From Bog-756 sp963745955 (GTDB lineage: Bacteria; Actinomycetota; Acidimicrobiia; Acidimicrobiales; RAAP-2), in NCBI GenBank assembly GCA_963745955.1, contig CAVUZI010000013.1:19936-83935 (forward strand): DNA of 64,000 nt. Reading direction: 5' to 3'. Positions 1 through 8,920 of the stretch are shown in pieces. A program made the position numbers and the translations under genes. Position 1 is the first letter of the stretch. Each line of letters begins with the position of its first letter. The notes under the pieces are model-generated. The model saw only the letters and a program-made list of their open reading frames with translations, was not told the DNA's origin and searched no databases.

Positions 1-847
1 TGCTCCGGTCCGATGGACCTCGCCGATGGACGTGGAAAGCGGCAGCGTCCGTGGGGTGTGGCCCGCCCGTCGATCCTTCGCTGTCACCTCGACCAGGACC
101 GGCGTCCCCGGCGAGCGGGGCCACGACCTCCGTCGGCTCGGTGATGGGGGCGATGGTGGAGATGTCGTCACCCTCCCGATCGACACCGTCGGAGGGACGG
201 CTCGGGCTGGCCGCACCGGGCCGCACCGAATCGAGGTCGAATTCCCAGGGCCGGCGGTCCACGTCGGTGCTGTCGGTTTCGTCGAGCGATCCGAGGGCCA
301 CGTCGTCGTCGCCGAACATCGCCGGCTCGAACTCCTCGTCATGAGCGATCCAGTCGGCGTCCTCCTCTCGCCATGACGGCGCTCCGATCCCCGATCCCTC
401 GTCGCCCGAGTCGCGGGCCAACACCGCCGGAACCTGGCCGGTGGGAGGCTCGGTCCAGTGGGGCAGCTCGGTGGCGGCACCCCCGCTGCTCGGCACCGCC
501 GTCTGACCCGGGTTGACCGGGTGCACGACGGTGACGCCCGAGTCCGGAGCCGCCGGCTCGCCGGTGAGCCGGACCTTGGGCTGACCGAGCTCGTCGCCTT
601 CCGTCCCCGACGGTCCGTCATCTGCGGTCGGCCCGGCCTCACCGGGTGCGGGAGGCGGCGGCCATTGGGCCTCGGTGGCCGGTCCGGCGTCGCGGGAGAC
701 CGCCGGTACGGCTCTGGTGATCTCTCCGGCCGGTTCGGCGCCGAAGATCCGGACCCTGTCGGTTGGCGGTCCGGTCGTTTCGGGACGCGCCTCGGGACGG
801 TCTGTGCGTGTCACGTCGTCTTCCGACCCGTCAGGGACGTCATCCAC
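1..847 (-). CDS. Partial gene, acidic low-complexity N-terminal region (cdsA position)
   Basis: An open frame of 282 codons runs from a GTG at 847 to the left edge without a stop. A GGAGG sits 11 bases upstream of the GTG. The translation is rich in Asp, Glu, Gly, Pro and Thr, has no membrane segment and no recognisable fold, so it looks disordered and cytoplasmic. It lies directly downstream of frr, where actinomycetes usually carry cdsA (phosphatidate cytidylyltransferase), some of which have long disordered N-terminal extensions. The assignment to CdsA is inference from position only; the part that would show the membrane enzyme is outside the window. It could equally be an unrelated acidic protein. 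Confidence 0.5.
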   Translation of the reverse strand, partial: MDDVPDGSEDDVTRTDRPEARPETTGPPTDRVRIFGAEPAGEITRAVPAVSRDAGPATEAQWPPPPAPGEAGPTADDGPSGTEGDELGQPKVRLTGEPAAPDSGVTVVHPVNPGQTAVPSSGGAATELPHWTEPPTGQVPAVLARDSGDEGSGIGAPSWREEDADWIAHDEEFEPAMFGDDDVALGSLDETDSTDVDRRPWEFDLDSVRPGAASPSRPSDGVDREGDDISTIAPITEPTEVVAPLAGDAGPGRGDSEGSTGGPHPTDAAAFHVHRRGPSDRS

Positions 848-895
848 TTCGGTTGTTTCCTCCCGTCGCCCGGCCGGGTACGGCCCGGCCACGCG

Positions 896-1465
896 TCAGA
901 TCTCGAGGAGCTCCTGCTCCTTGTGAGCCAGCAGCTTGTCGATGGCAGCCACCTGGTCATGGGTAATCTTGTCGAGGTCCTTCTCCACACGGTCGAGCTC
1001 GTCACTCGAGAGGTCCCCGTCCTTCTGCATGGTGTCGAGCTCGTGGCGGGCGGCCCGCCGCGCGTTCCTGACCGCCACCCGACCGTCCTCGGCCTTGCCC
1101 TTGACCACCTTCACCAGCTCCTTCCGGCGCTGTTCGGTCGGTACGGGAAAGGACAGCCTGATCACCGTTCCGTCGTTCGACGGGGTGATGCCCAGATCGG
1201 AGCCCTGCAGGGCCTTCTCGATGGCCGGCAACGAACCCTTGTCGTAGGGCGACACCACCAGCAGTCGGGCCTCTGGAACACTGAACCCGGCCATTTGGCG
1301 AAGCTCGGTTTCGGCGCCGTAGTAGTCCACCTTCAGGTGCTCGACCAGTGCCGGCGTGGCCCTGCCGGTGCGGATGGCGCCGAACTCCGACAGGACGTGG
1401 GCGACCGCTTTGGCCATGTGGTCCTTCGCTTCCGCAACCACCAGCGCGATCAGGTCGTCATCCAT
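896..1465 (-). CDS. frr: Ribosome recycling factor
   Basis: The 189-residue product is the usual length for ribosome recycling factor, which with EF-G splits the post-termination ribosome in the cytoplasm. The family pattern is clear: the GAIRTGRA segment near residue 30, the central segment with ITPSNDGTVIRL, and a C-terminal long-helix region with the EQRRKELVK start. I chose the ATG at 1465 (MDDDLIAL) over an in-frame start at 1501, because only the former matches the family N-terminus. It lies 61 bp after pyrH on the same strand, the classical pyrH-frr order. The frame is intact. Confidence 0.95.
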   Translation of the reverse strand: MDDDLIALVVAEAKDHMAKAVAHVLSEFGAIRTGRATPALVEHLKVDYYGAETELRQMAGFSVPEARLLVVSPYDKGSLPAIEKALQGSDLGITPSNDGTVIRLSFPVPTEQRRKELVKVVKGKAEDGRVAVRNARRAARHELDTMQKDGDLSSDELDRVEKDLDKITHDQVAAIDKLLAHKEQELLEI

Positions 1466-1526
1466 TAGCGAACCAGCGTAGCCAGGAGGGTCGGAGCCCA
1501 CCCAGACGAGTACGCCACCTGGTATT

Positions 1527-2246
1527 TCATCGGACGAGCGTGCCGATGGGCTCGCCGGCCAGAGCCGCGTGGATATTGCCCGGCTGCATCAGATCGAACA
1601 CCCTGATGGGCAGGCCGTTGTCCATGCAGAAGGTGATGGCGGTCAGGTCCATCACCCTCAGATCCTTGGCCACCACCTCCATGAACGAGATCTCGTCGTA
1701 GCGGGTGGCCGCCGGGTCGAGCCTCGGATCGGCCGAATAGACGCCGTCCACCCCGCCGTGTGTCCCCTTGCACAGCAGTTCGGCCTCGATCTCCGCTCCG
1801 CGCAGGGCCGCGGAGGTGTCGGTGGTGAAATACGGATTGCCCATCCCCGCCGCGAACACCACGACCCTCCCCTTCTCGAGGTGCCGGATGGCCCGGCGCC
1901 GGATGTAGGGCTCGGCCACTTCGGCCATCTGGACGGCGGAGAGCACCCGCGTCGCCTGGCCGTGGTGCTCGAGCGCGTCCTGCAGGGCCAACGCATTGAT
2001 GACCGTGCCCAGCATGCCCATGGTGTCCGAGGTGGCCCGGTCCATCCCGGCGCCCGCACCGGTGGTGCCTCTCCAGATGTTGCCCCCGCCGACCATGACC
2101 GCCAGCTCGAGGTCGAATTCGCTCCGGCTGTCGGCAATCTCGCGGGCCAGGCGTTCGACCACCGTGGCGTCGATCGTCTCGTCCGAGGCCGACGAGGCGA
2201 GGGCCTCTCCGGACATCTTCAGGACGATGCGTCTCCGTTCACCCAC
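1527..2246 (-). CDS. pyrH: UMP kinase
   Basis: This 239-residue amino-acid-kinase-family protein phosphorylates UMP to UDP with ATP in pyrimidine nucleotide synthesis. The N-terminal RIVLKMSGEAL motif, the glycine-rich VMVGGGNIWRG stretch, and the C-terminal TAITFCMDNGLPI segment are typical of bacterial PyrH. The start is a GTG at 2246, only 7 bases after the tsf stop, so it is probably co-transcribed with rpsB-tsf. The frame is intact and the length is standard. Confidence 0.95.
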   Translation of the reverse strand: MGERRRIVLKMSGEALASSASDETIDATVVERLAREIADSRSEFDLELAVMVGGGNIWRGTTGAGAGMDRATSDTMGMLGTVINALALQDALEHHGQATRVLSAVQMAEVAEPYIRRRAIRHLEKGRVVVFAAGMGNPYFTTDTSAALRGAEIEAELLCKGTHGGVDGVYSADPRLDPAATRYDEISFMEVVAKDLRVMDLTAITFCMDNGLPIRVFDLMQPGNIHAALAGEPIGTLVR

Positions 2247-2253
2247 CGCTGCC

Positions 2254-3048
2254 TCAGTCGCCCACGACGACCTGGGCGAATCGCACCACCGTGGCCGACC
2301 CGAGGAGCTTGGCGATGGTCTGCTTCTCGTCCTTCACGTAGGGCTGGTCGAGGAGGACCCGCTCCTTGTACCAACCGCCCAGCCGGCCCTCGACGATCTT
2401 CGACAGCGCCGCCTCGGGCTTGCCCTCGTTGCGGGCGATCTTCTCGACCGTCTCGCGTTCCGCCGCCACTTCGCTCTCAGGGACCTCGTCCCGGGAGATG
2501 TAGAGGGGACGGGCGAAGGCGATGTGAGCGGCGATGTCGTGTGCCAGCTCGGTGGTCCCGCCGTCGAGGGCCACGATGACGGCGTTGACTCCGCGGCCGG
2601 CCTGGGTGTGCAGGTAGGAGTCGACCACCCCACCCGGGGGGGCCTCGATGCGCACGACCTGACCCACCGAGATGTTCTCCTTCAGCGTCAGCTTGAGATT
2701 GTCGATCTCGTCGGAGCGCTCATCGATGGCCGACTCCCCTTTGGAGGCCACCTGATCAGCCAGCGAGGAGACCAGGGCCACGAACTGGTCGGACTTGGCC
2801 ACGAAATCGGTCTCCGATCGAAGCTGGACGATCGAGGCCACGCCGTCGGCGCGACCGATGGCCACGGCCCCTTCGGAGGCATCACGGTCGGCCCGCTTGG
2901 CCTGGCTGGCCTTGCCCTGCTCGCGGAGCAACGTGATGGCCCGATCGATGTCCCCCTCGGTCTCTTCGAGGGCCTTTTTGGCATCGAGCATTCCCACGCC
3001 GGTGAGCTGCCGGAGCTTCTGCACATCCTTGGCGGTGAATTCGGGCAC
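2254..3048 (-). CDS. tsf: Elongation factor Ts
   Basis: EF-Ts is the nucleotide exchange factor of EF-Tu. The 264-residue product starts VPEFTAKDVQ at a GTG (3048), has the N-terminal UBA-like helices with LRQLTGVGMLDAKKAL, and then the TDFVAKSDQF signature around residue 80. The GTG lies 1 base after the rpsB stop (3050-3052), and the GGAG of the last rpsB codons serves as its ribosome binding site. The frame appears joined to rpsB only because of a frameshift in the rpsB tail; the real start is this GTG. Confidence 0.93.
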   Translation of the reverse strand: MPEFTAKDVQKLRQLTGVGMLDAKKALEETEGDIDRAITLLREQGKASQAKRADRDASEGAVAIGRADGVASIVQLRSETDFVAKSDQFVALVSSLADQVASKGESAIDERSDEIDNLKLTLKENISVGQVVRIEAPPGGVVDSYLHTQAGRGVNAVIVALDGGTTELAHDIAAHIAFARPLYISRDEVPESEVAAERETVEKIARNEGKPEAALSKIVEGRLGGWYKERVLLDQPYVKDEKQTIAKLLGSATVVRFAQVVVGD

Positions 3049-3049
3049 G

Positions 3050-4167
3050 TCAGATCTCCTGGGTGGGCGGGGTCGTCTCGGTGGCCGGCTCGGCCGGGGC
3101 GGTCTGCTGGGCAACCGGCTTGGCCGGGGTCGTCTCGGTGGCCGGCTCGGCCGGGGCGGTCTGCTGGGCAACCGGCTCGGCCGGGGTCGTCTCGGCGGCC
3201 GGCTCGGCCGGGGCTGTCCCCTCGCCGGCCGGCTCGGCCGGGGTCGTCTCGGCGGCGGCTCGGCGCTGCCGGTGGCCGTCTCGGCCGGGGCTGTGACGGT
3301 CTCGGTGGCAGGCGCCGGGGCCTCCGCCACCGCTACCGAGGCGGTCGCCGTCTCAGGGGATCCCGCGGGAGCAGCGGCCTCCGGCGATCCCGCGGGAGCA
3401 GCGGCCTCGGTCGTGGCCGGGGCCGGGGGGGGCGGCGGAGCCGGTATGGGAGCGGCGGCCGGCGGCGGCGTCGGTCGTTGCTGGGCGATGAACCGGCCCT
3501 CCACCACGGCGTCGGCCACCACCCGGCACAGGAGGGCACCCGAGCGGATGGCGTCGTCGTTGCCGGGGATGACATGGGTGATCACATCGGGATCGCAATT
3601 GGTGTCGACCACGGCCACCACGGGAAGCCCGAGCTTGTTGGCCTCGGTCACCGCGATGTGCTCCTTCTTCGTGTCGATGACGAAGATGGCGTCCGGAAGG
3701 CGATCGAGACTCCGGATCCCGCCCAGGTTGCGCTGCAGCTTCTCGAGCTCCCGGGTGTGGCGCAACGCTTCCTTCTTCGGCATGGCGTCGAAGTCCCCGG
3801 CCTTTTGCATGGCCTCGAACTCCTTCATCCGCTTGACCCGTGTCGACACGGTCTGGAAGTTGGTCAGCATGCCGCCGAGCCAGCGCTCGTTCACGTACGG
3901 CATGCCGCACGCATCGGCGTAGATGGCCACCGGGCCCTGGGTCTGCTTCTTCGTGCCCACGAACAAGATGGTGCCCCCGCCGGCCACCAGGTCCCGGATG
4001 TAGCTGTAGGACTCCTCGATCCCCTTCATCGTCTGGCGAAGGTCGATCAGGTAGATCCCGTTGCGCTCCCCGAGTATGAACCTTCGCATCTTGGGGTTCC
4101 AACGGCGGGTCTGGTGCCCGAAGTGGACGCCCGCGCCCAACAGTTGCTTCATCGTGACGACGGCCAT
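3050..4167 (-). CDS. rpsB: 30S ribosomal protein S2 with repetitive C-terminal tail (apparent frameshift)
   Basis: S2 is a protein of the small ribosomal subunit. The conserved core starts MAVVTMKQLL at the ATG 4167, with AAGGAG 8 bases upstream, and covers about residues 1-230, including HFGHQTRRWNPKM and DAIFVIDTKKE. After the core comes a Pro/Ala/Thr/Glu-rich tail. Near 3257 one base is missing (GCCGCC where repeat copies have GCCGGCC). Restoring it keeps the repeat frame (PAEPATETT units) down to the TGA at 3050; without it the frame runs on into tsf and simulates a 650-residue fusion. The break lies beyond the conserved core. Sequencing error is more likely than a real fusion, because the repaired frame ends exactly at the tsf start. 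Confidence 0.9.
3071..3298 (-). repeat. 57-bp tandem repeat in the rpsB tail, 4 copies
   Basis: GGTCGTCTCGG recurs at 3071, 3128, 3185 and 3242, a strict 57-bp period. On the coding strand each unit encodes 19 residues rich in Ala, Pro, Glu, Gln and Thr. The two copies nearest the stop are almost identical, and the two nearer the S2 core are diverged. The fourth contains the single-base deletion. In-frame 57-bp units fit expansion by slippage or unequal recombination of a disordered tail. Confidence 0.85.
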
Positions 4168-4353
4168 TGGACTGCTCCTTGTAACGGTTGTCATTTCACC
4201 GACCACAACACCCCTGGCTGAGGGGCGACCGTGGACGCGGCCGGGTGCGTGCTAGATCCCGCATGTACGCCCCGCCGGTTGACAGGGCACACCCATGGTA
4301 GTGCCCTGGGCTCGAGTGCTCCACTCGGAGGGCCCGTTCCCGGGCCCGGCGCC

Positions 4354-5229
4354 TCAGCCGGCAGCCCTGGTGGGTACCCGCTTGGAGCCCGAGGCGGTCG
4401 ACGCGCCGGCGGGCGACTTGGTACCGGGGTCCTTGGCCCGCCTGCCCGACCCTTCGGGCCGATCGGCCAGCTTGGCCCGGAGCTGCAGCACCGCCTTGGT
4501 GTGGATCTGGCAGACCCGGGACTCGGTGACGCCGAGGATGTCACCGATCTCCGCCAGGGTCAGGCCTTCGTAGTAGTAGAGGGTGAGGACCGTCTTCTCG
4601 CGTTCGGCCATCTGGCTCACGGCCTGGATCAACGCCTCCTTGGTCTCTTTGACCTCGAAGGTGTCCATGGGGCCGGCGTTGCTGTCCGGCAACGTCTCCC
4701 CCAGCGTCGACCGGTCGGAGCGGTCCCCGCCGCGGAACACCTCGTCCAGCGCGACCACGCCCACGAACGAGATCTTGCGCAGTGCCGTCTGGAACTCGGC
4801 ATCCGTCATCTCGAGGTCGGCCGCCACCTCGGCGTCGGTCGGTGTCCGGTGCAGCGTGGCCTCGAGCTTGGAGTACGACTGCTCCACCGCCCGGGCCTTG
4901 GCCCGCACGGACCGCGGAACCCAGTCGATCGAACGGAGCTCGTCGATGATGGCGCCTTTGATCCGCGGGATGGCATAGGTCTCGAACTTGATGTTGCGGA
5001 GGGGTTCGAAGCGCTCGATGGCATCGATCAGGCCGATGATCCCGTAGCTGGCCAGATCGGCCTCGTCCACATGCCGGGGAAGCCCGACGGACACCCGGCC
5101 GGCCACGTACTTGACCACCGGGGCGTAGTGCACGATGAGCTGGTCGCGCAGCTTCCGCTCCCCGGTCTCTTTGTACTCGGCCCACAGAGCATCGATGCCG
5201 TGTCCCACCGTGTCTCGTTGCGTCGGCAA
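4354..5229 (-). CDS. whiG: RNA polymerase sigma factor, WhiG/FliA type
   Basis: This sigma-70-family factor of the FliA/WhiG group directs sporulation or motility genes in actinomycetes. Region 2 (LIVHYAPVVKYVAGRVSVGL, then GLIDAIERF and KFETYAIPRIKGA), region 3, and region 4 (EKTVLTLYYYEGLTLAEIG, VTESRVCQIHTKA) are all present, followed by a 35-residue basic tail. The start is uncertain: a TTG at 5229 sits just behind GGGGACAA and the xerC stop, while a GTG at 5208 is also in frame. It lies between xerC and rpsB, as in other actinomycetes. In Streptomyces, WhiG is held by the anti-sigma RsiG with c-di-GMP; two c-di-GMP enzymes are in this window, but no RsiG is seen. Confidence 0.9.
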   Translation of the reverse strand: MPTQRDTVGHGIDALWAEYKETGERKLRDQLIVHYAPVVKYVAGRVSVGLPRHVDEADLASYGIIGLIDAIERFEPLRNIKFETYAIPRIKGAIIDELRSIDWVPRSVRAKARAVEQSYSKLEATLHRTPTDAEVAADLEMTDAEFQTALRKISFVGVVALDEVFRGGDRSDRSTLGETLPDSNAGPMDTFEVKETKEALIQAVSQMAEREKTVLTLYYYEGLTLAEIGDILGVTESRVCQIHTKAVLQLRAKLADRPEGSGRRAKDPGTKSPAGASTASGSKRVPTRAAG

Positions 5230-5237
5230 TTGTCCCC

Positions 5238-6158
5238 TTAGGCCCGTGGATGCGTTCCCGAATACACAGTCAGCAAGCGTTCCTTGCTCACATGAGTGTA
5301 GACCTGCGTGGTCTGCAAGCTGGCGTGACCCAGCAGTTCCTGCACCACCCGCAGGTCGGCGCCCCCATCCAGGAGATGGGTGGCAAAGCTGTGGCGGAGG
5401 GCGTGGGGGTGGGTCGGGACGGGTGAACGGCGATCGAGCAGCCGCCTGACGTCCCTCGGTCCGAGCCGATTTCCCCGCCGGTTGTAGAACAGGGCCGCCG
5501 TGGGGCTGTCCACGCCGGCCAGGCTGGACCTCGGTTCCCCGAGCCAGGCACGAATGGCCTCGGCGCAGCGGTGATGGATGAGCACCTGCCGCTGCTTGGA
5601 GCCCTTCCCGGTCACCGTGACCACCCGGTTGGCCAGGTCGAGGTCGTCCACGTCCAGGCCGCACAGCTCCGCCACCCGCAGCCCACTCCCGTAGAGCAGC
5701 TCCAGCACGGCGTCGTCACGGCGATCGACCGCCGGTGTCGCACCGCCGGCTGCCGGGTTGGCCGGCTCCAGTAGCTCGCCAAGCTCCGCATGGCCGAGGA
5801 TGCGGGGCAGGCGGGAGTCGGGCGCCGGAGCCGACAGGCGCGTCGAGGGGTCGCTGTCCACCATGCCGCGCTTCGCACACCACTGGAAATACGACCGCAG
5901 CGAGGCCGCGGTGCGGGCGATGGTGGCCCGCGAATACCGGAGCGTGCCCATGAAGGCCAGGTACCGTCGGAGCAGGATGCGGTCGATGTCATCCGGGCCC
6001 TCCGCCCCGCCCCGCCCGGCCCAGTCGGCGAACCGCTCGATGTCGGACGAGTACGCCCGCACCGAGGCCGGGGACAGACCTCCCACCGACCGACGGAAGG
6101 CTTCGATCTCCCAGGCCACGTGAAAACAGTACCTGTCCAGCAGCGACGCATCCGGCAT
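5238..6158 (-). CDS. xerC: Tyrosine recombinase XerC/XerD type
   Basis: The 306-residue site-specific recombinase probably resolves chromosome dimers at dif. The N-terminal SAM-like core-binding domain is followed by the catalytic domain with Arg in SGLRVAEL, HALRHSFATHLL, the second His in LLGHASLQTT, and the Tyr in QVYTH. Its housekeeping position next to whiG-rpsB, as in other actinomycetes, argues for Xer rather than a phage integrase. The stop at 5238 lies 8 bp before the proposed TTG start of whiG. The start at 6158 is the longest sensible one. Confidence 0.9.
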   Translation of the reverse strand: MPDASLLDRYCFHVAWEIEAFRRSVGGLSPASVRAYSSDIERFADWAGRGGAEGPDDIDRILLRRYLAFMGTLRYSRATIARTAASLRSYFQWCAKRGMVDSDPSTRLSAPAPDSRLPRILGHAELGELLEPANPAAGGATPAVDRRDDAVLELLYGSGLRVAELCGLDVDDLDLANRVVTVTGKGSKQRQVLIHHRCAEAIRAWLGEPRSSLAGVDSPTAALFYNRRGNRLGPRDVRRLLDRRSPVPTHPHALRHSFATHLLDGGADLRVVQELLGHASLQTTQVYTHVSKERLLTVYSGTHPRA

Positions 6159-6366
6159 CTCCCGCGGGCAGGTCCGGCGGCGGCGGCCCCGTGTCCCTGT
6201 TCCGAGGCCGAAAATTCCAGCGTGACACGGAAGACAGGGCTATCGTCAGGGCGTCACACACCGATTCTCGTGGCTTGCGACCGGTTGTGGACGACATGAG
6301 TGCCATTTCGTGAGGCCGACGAATCAGATTCGTTCCGGTCACAGCCAGCGTTCCAAAAGGGGGAAC

Positions 6367-8047
6367 ATGTCAGATCGAATCGACCGACGCTCGTTCTTGG
6401 CCCGGGGGGCGGCCACCGGAGTGGGTATCGCCGCCATCGGCTCCTCGGGGGGGCTCCTGGCTGCCTGCAGCTCCGGTTCGACCTCGACTTCTTCTTCTTC
6501 CACCGGCTCCCACCCCAACGGCGTCTCCACCGCCACCCCGAAGAAGGGCGGCCAGCTCATCTTCGGGGTCGATGCCGAGGAGAAGGGATTCTCGACGACA
6601 CAGGGGACCTTCGACGAGGTGGGCCTCCTCTATGCCCGCACCGTCTTCGACCCCCTCATGATCATCGCCAACGACGGCACCCCGCAGCCCTACCTGGCCC
6701 AGTCGGTCACCCACAACACCGACTACACGGTCTGGACCATCACCCTGCGGCCCAATCTCGTCTTCCACAACGGCACGCCGTGCGACGCCACCGCCCTGGC
6801 CTCCAATTTCGAACAGCAGCAGTCATCGGCTCTGACCGGTCCGGAGTTCACCAGCTTCAGCAACATCGCGGTCACCAGCCCTACCACCGTCACCGTCACC
6901 CTGAAGTCGCCGTGGGTGCCCTTCGACTACTACCTGGCCGGCGGTATCGGTGGCCAGATCGCCTATGTGGCCGAGCCGGGCTGGCTGAAGTCCGGCAGCC
7001 AGACCAATCCCATCGGGACCGGTCCCTTCGTCTATTCCGGAGTGGATCCCGAACGACCACTTCACCGCGACCAAGAACCCGCACTACTGGCGGCCCGGAC
7101 TTCCCTACCTCGACAGCATCACCTACAAGCCGATCCCCGATCCCGACCAGCTGTACGCCACCTTCCAGTCCGGTGGCGTCGACATCATGCACACCGACAC
7201 CGCCAACATCACCAAGCAACTGCGAGCCAACACGTCCTACGGGTACATCGACGACTCGGTCCACATCGCCGGCGAACCGGACATGGGGTGCCTCCTGCTC
7301 AATCTGTCCAAGCCGCCCTTCAACAACCTCAAGGTGCGCCAGGCCACGGCCTATGCCATCAGCTCGGCCCAGTACGTGGCCATCATCGACGCCGGGGTCA
7401 ACCCGACCTCGAACGGACCCTTCACCACCACCTCCCCCTACTACGTGTCGGACAGCCAATATCCGAAGTACGACCCAGCCAAGGCCAGCCAACTGGTCAA
7501 GGAGGTCCAGCAGGAGACCGGGCAAGCCGGTGACGGTCGCCCTCAACCACACGCCCGATCCACAGACCACGAAGATCGCGCGAGTACCTGCAGCAGAAGC
7601 TCCAGACCGTCGGGATGACCGTCTCCCTCTCCCCGGTCCAGCAGGCCGACATCATCAGTACCGCCCTGCTCGGCACCTTCGAGGGCCAGCTGTGGCGGCA
7701 GTTCGGAGCGGTCGACCCGGACCTCAACTACATCTTCTGGAGCCCGACCAACATCAACCCCGAGATTCTCCATCAACATGGCCCGCAACAACGACCCGAA
7801 CATGGAGACCGCCTTGATCAAGGGGCGCGAGTCCTCGGCCCAGGCCGACCGGGTGGCGGCCTACCAGGAGGTGGACCGGCTGATGGGGACGGACATCCCC
7901 TACATCTGGTACGACCGGACGGTGTGGGCCATCGGGGCCAAATCCCAGGTGGAGAATTTCGCCAATCCGACCACACCTGCGGGCGGCCAGGCCTTCCCCC
8001 TCATCCAGGGGGCGATCTGGCCCACCCAGATCTGGCTCAACTCCTGA
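6367..8047 (+). pseudogene. ABC transporter solute-binding lipoprotein, family 5 (four apparent frameshifts)
   Basis: Family 5 proteins bind peptides, nickel or other solutes outside the membrane. The start ATG at 6367 follows AAAGGGGGAAC. A twin-arginine signal (RRSFLARG) is followed by a lipobox LAAC, so the protein would be exported folded by Tat and lipidated. The middle has the family pattern TLRPNLVFHNGTPCDA, and the end reads QAFPLIQGAIWPTQIWLNS. Four single-base insertions break the frame, near 7037, 7520, 7570 and 7765; removing one base at each gives a continuous 558-residue protein. No permease or ATPase gene is adjacent. It may be a real decayed gene, but the same error pattern occurs in essential genes nearby, so sequencing error is likely. 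Confidence 0.75.
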
Positions 8048-8102
8048 CCTCCGGCGGCCGGCCTGCGCGGGAACGCCGGGCCGGCCGTGCCATGATCGGG
8101 CC

Positions 8103-8780
8103 ATGAGCCGCATCCTTGTGGTCGAGGACGACGAGCGGATCCGGTCGTCCATGCGCCTGGCGCTCGAGGACGAGGGGTACACCGTCGAGGACGTGGCCAG
8201 CGGCGAGGACGCGCTGGCCCGCTTCAACGAGGAGCCCTTCGAGCTGGTGCTCATCGATCTGATGCTGCCCGGCGTCGACGGGTTCGAGACCTGCCGGGAC
8301 CTGCGGCGCCACAGCACGGTGCCGGTCATCATGGTCACCGCCCGCTCCGATACCCACGACGTGGTCGCCGGTCTCGAGGCCGGCGCCGACGACTACGTGA
8401 CCAAACCGTTCGTGGCCAAGGAGCTGGCCGCCCGGATCCGGGCGCTCCTCCGTCGGTCGCGTCCCGTCGACGCCGGCGACTCGGTGCTCACCTTCGGGAA
8501 CGTGGAGATCGAGCCCGACGCCGGGGTCGTCCGCCGCAACGGCGAGGAGGTCCACTGCACCCGGACCGAATTCCGGTTGCTGTGCGAGCTGGCCGATCAC
8601 CCCGGCAAGGTCCTCAGCCGCGAGCACCTCCTCGAGCGGGTCTGGGGCTACGACTACTTCGGCGATGGACGCCTGGTCGACGTCCATGTCCGCCGGCTGC
8701 GGACCAAGGTGGAGCCCGACCCGGCCAATCCCCGCTACATCCTCACCGTCCGGGGCATGGGCTACAAGCTGGCGGTCTGA
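8103..8780 (+). CDS. mtrA: Response regulator, OmpR family, MtrA-like
   Basis: The 225-residue transcription factor has a receiver domain (residues 1-115: acidic pair VEDDE, phosphoacceptor Asp in LIDLMLPG, Lys in DYVTKPF) and a C-terminal winged helix (RTEFRLLCELADHPG, VHVRRLRTKVEP, VRGMGYKL). With the kinase and GerMN-domain lipoprotein that follow, it forms the mtrA-mtrB-lpqB arrangement that in actinobacteria controls cell-wall metabolism and division. MtrA identity is inferred from this context plus similarity. The frame is intact and the start is the ATG at 8103. Confidence 0.85.
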   Translation: MSRILVVEDDERIRSSMRLALEDEGYTVEDVASGEDALARFNEEPFELVLIDLMLPGVDGFETCRDLRRHSTVPVIMVTARSDTHDVVAGLEAGADDYVTKPFVAKELAARIRALLRRSRPVDAGDSVLTFGNVEIEPDAGVVRRNGEEVHCTRTEFRLLCELADHPGKVLSREHLLERVWGYDYFGDGRLVDVHVRRLRTKVEPDPANPRYILTVRGMGYKLAV

Positions 8781-8920
8781 GCGGTGGCCCCGGCCGATCC
8801 ACCCCCGCGCCGGAACCACCGGCCGGCGGGTCGGCCAACGGGCGTGCACCGGCAGGGCAGCGAGCGTCCCGTCGGGCCCACCGGACCCACCTTTCGGGTG
8901 GCCTCGGCCTCCGGGCCCGG

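Noticed and set aside
2254..4206. A single 650-residue frame joining S2 and EF-Ts
   Set aside because: The joined part is Arg/Pro-rich out-of-frame reading of the PAEPATETT repeat. Adding one base at 3257 ends rpsB exactly 1 base before a proper tsf start.
1996..4221. Very long open frames on the plus strand opposite real genes (also 17507-19453 and 28488-30911)
   Set aside because: They are GC-rich shadow frames antisense to clear genes (rpsB/tsf, moxR/VWA, radical SAM), have skewed composition, and show no family motifs.
5238..6158. The first tyrosine recombinase as a mobile-element integrase
   Set aside because: It lies in the conserved whiG-rpsB neighbourhood, has Xer length and motifs, and no tRNA or cargo genes are beside it.
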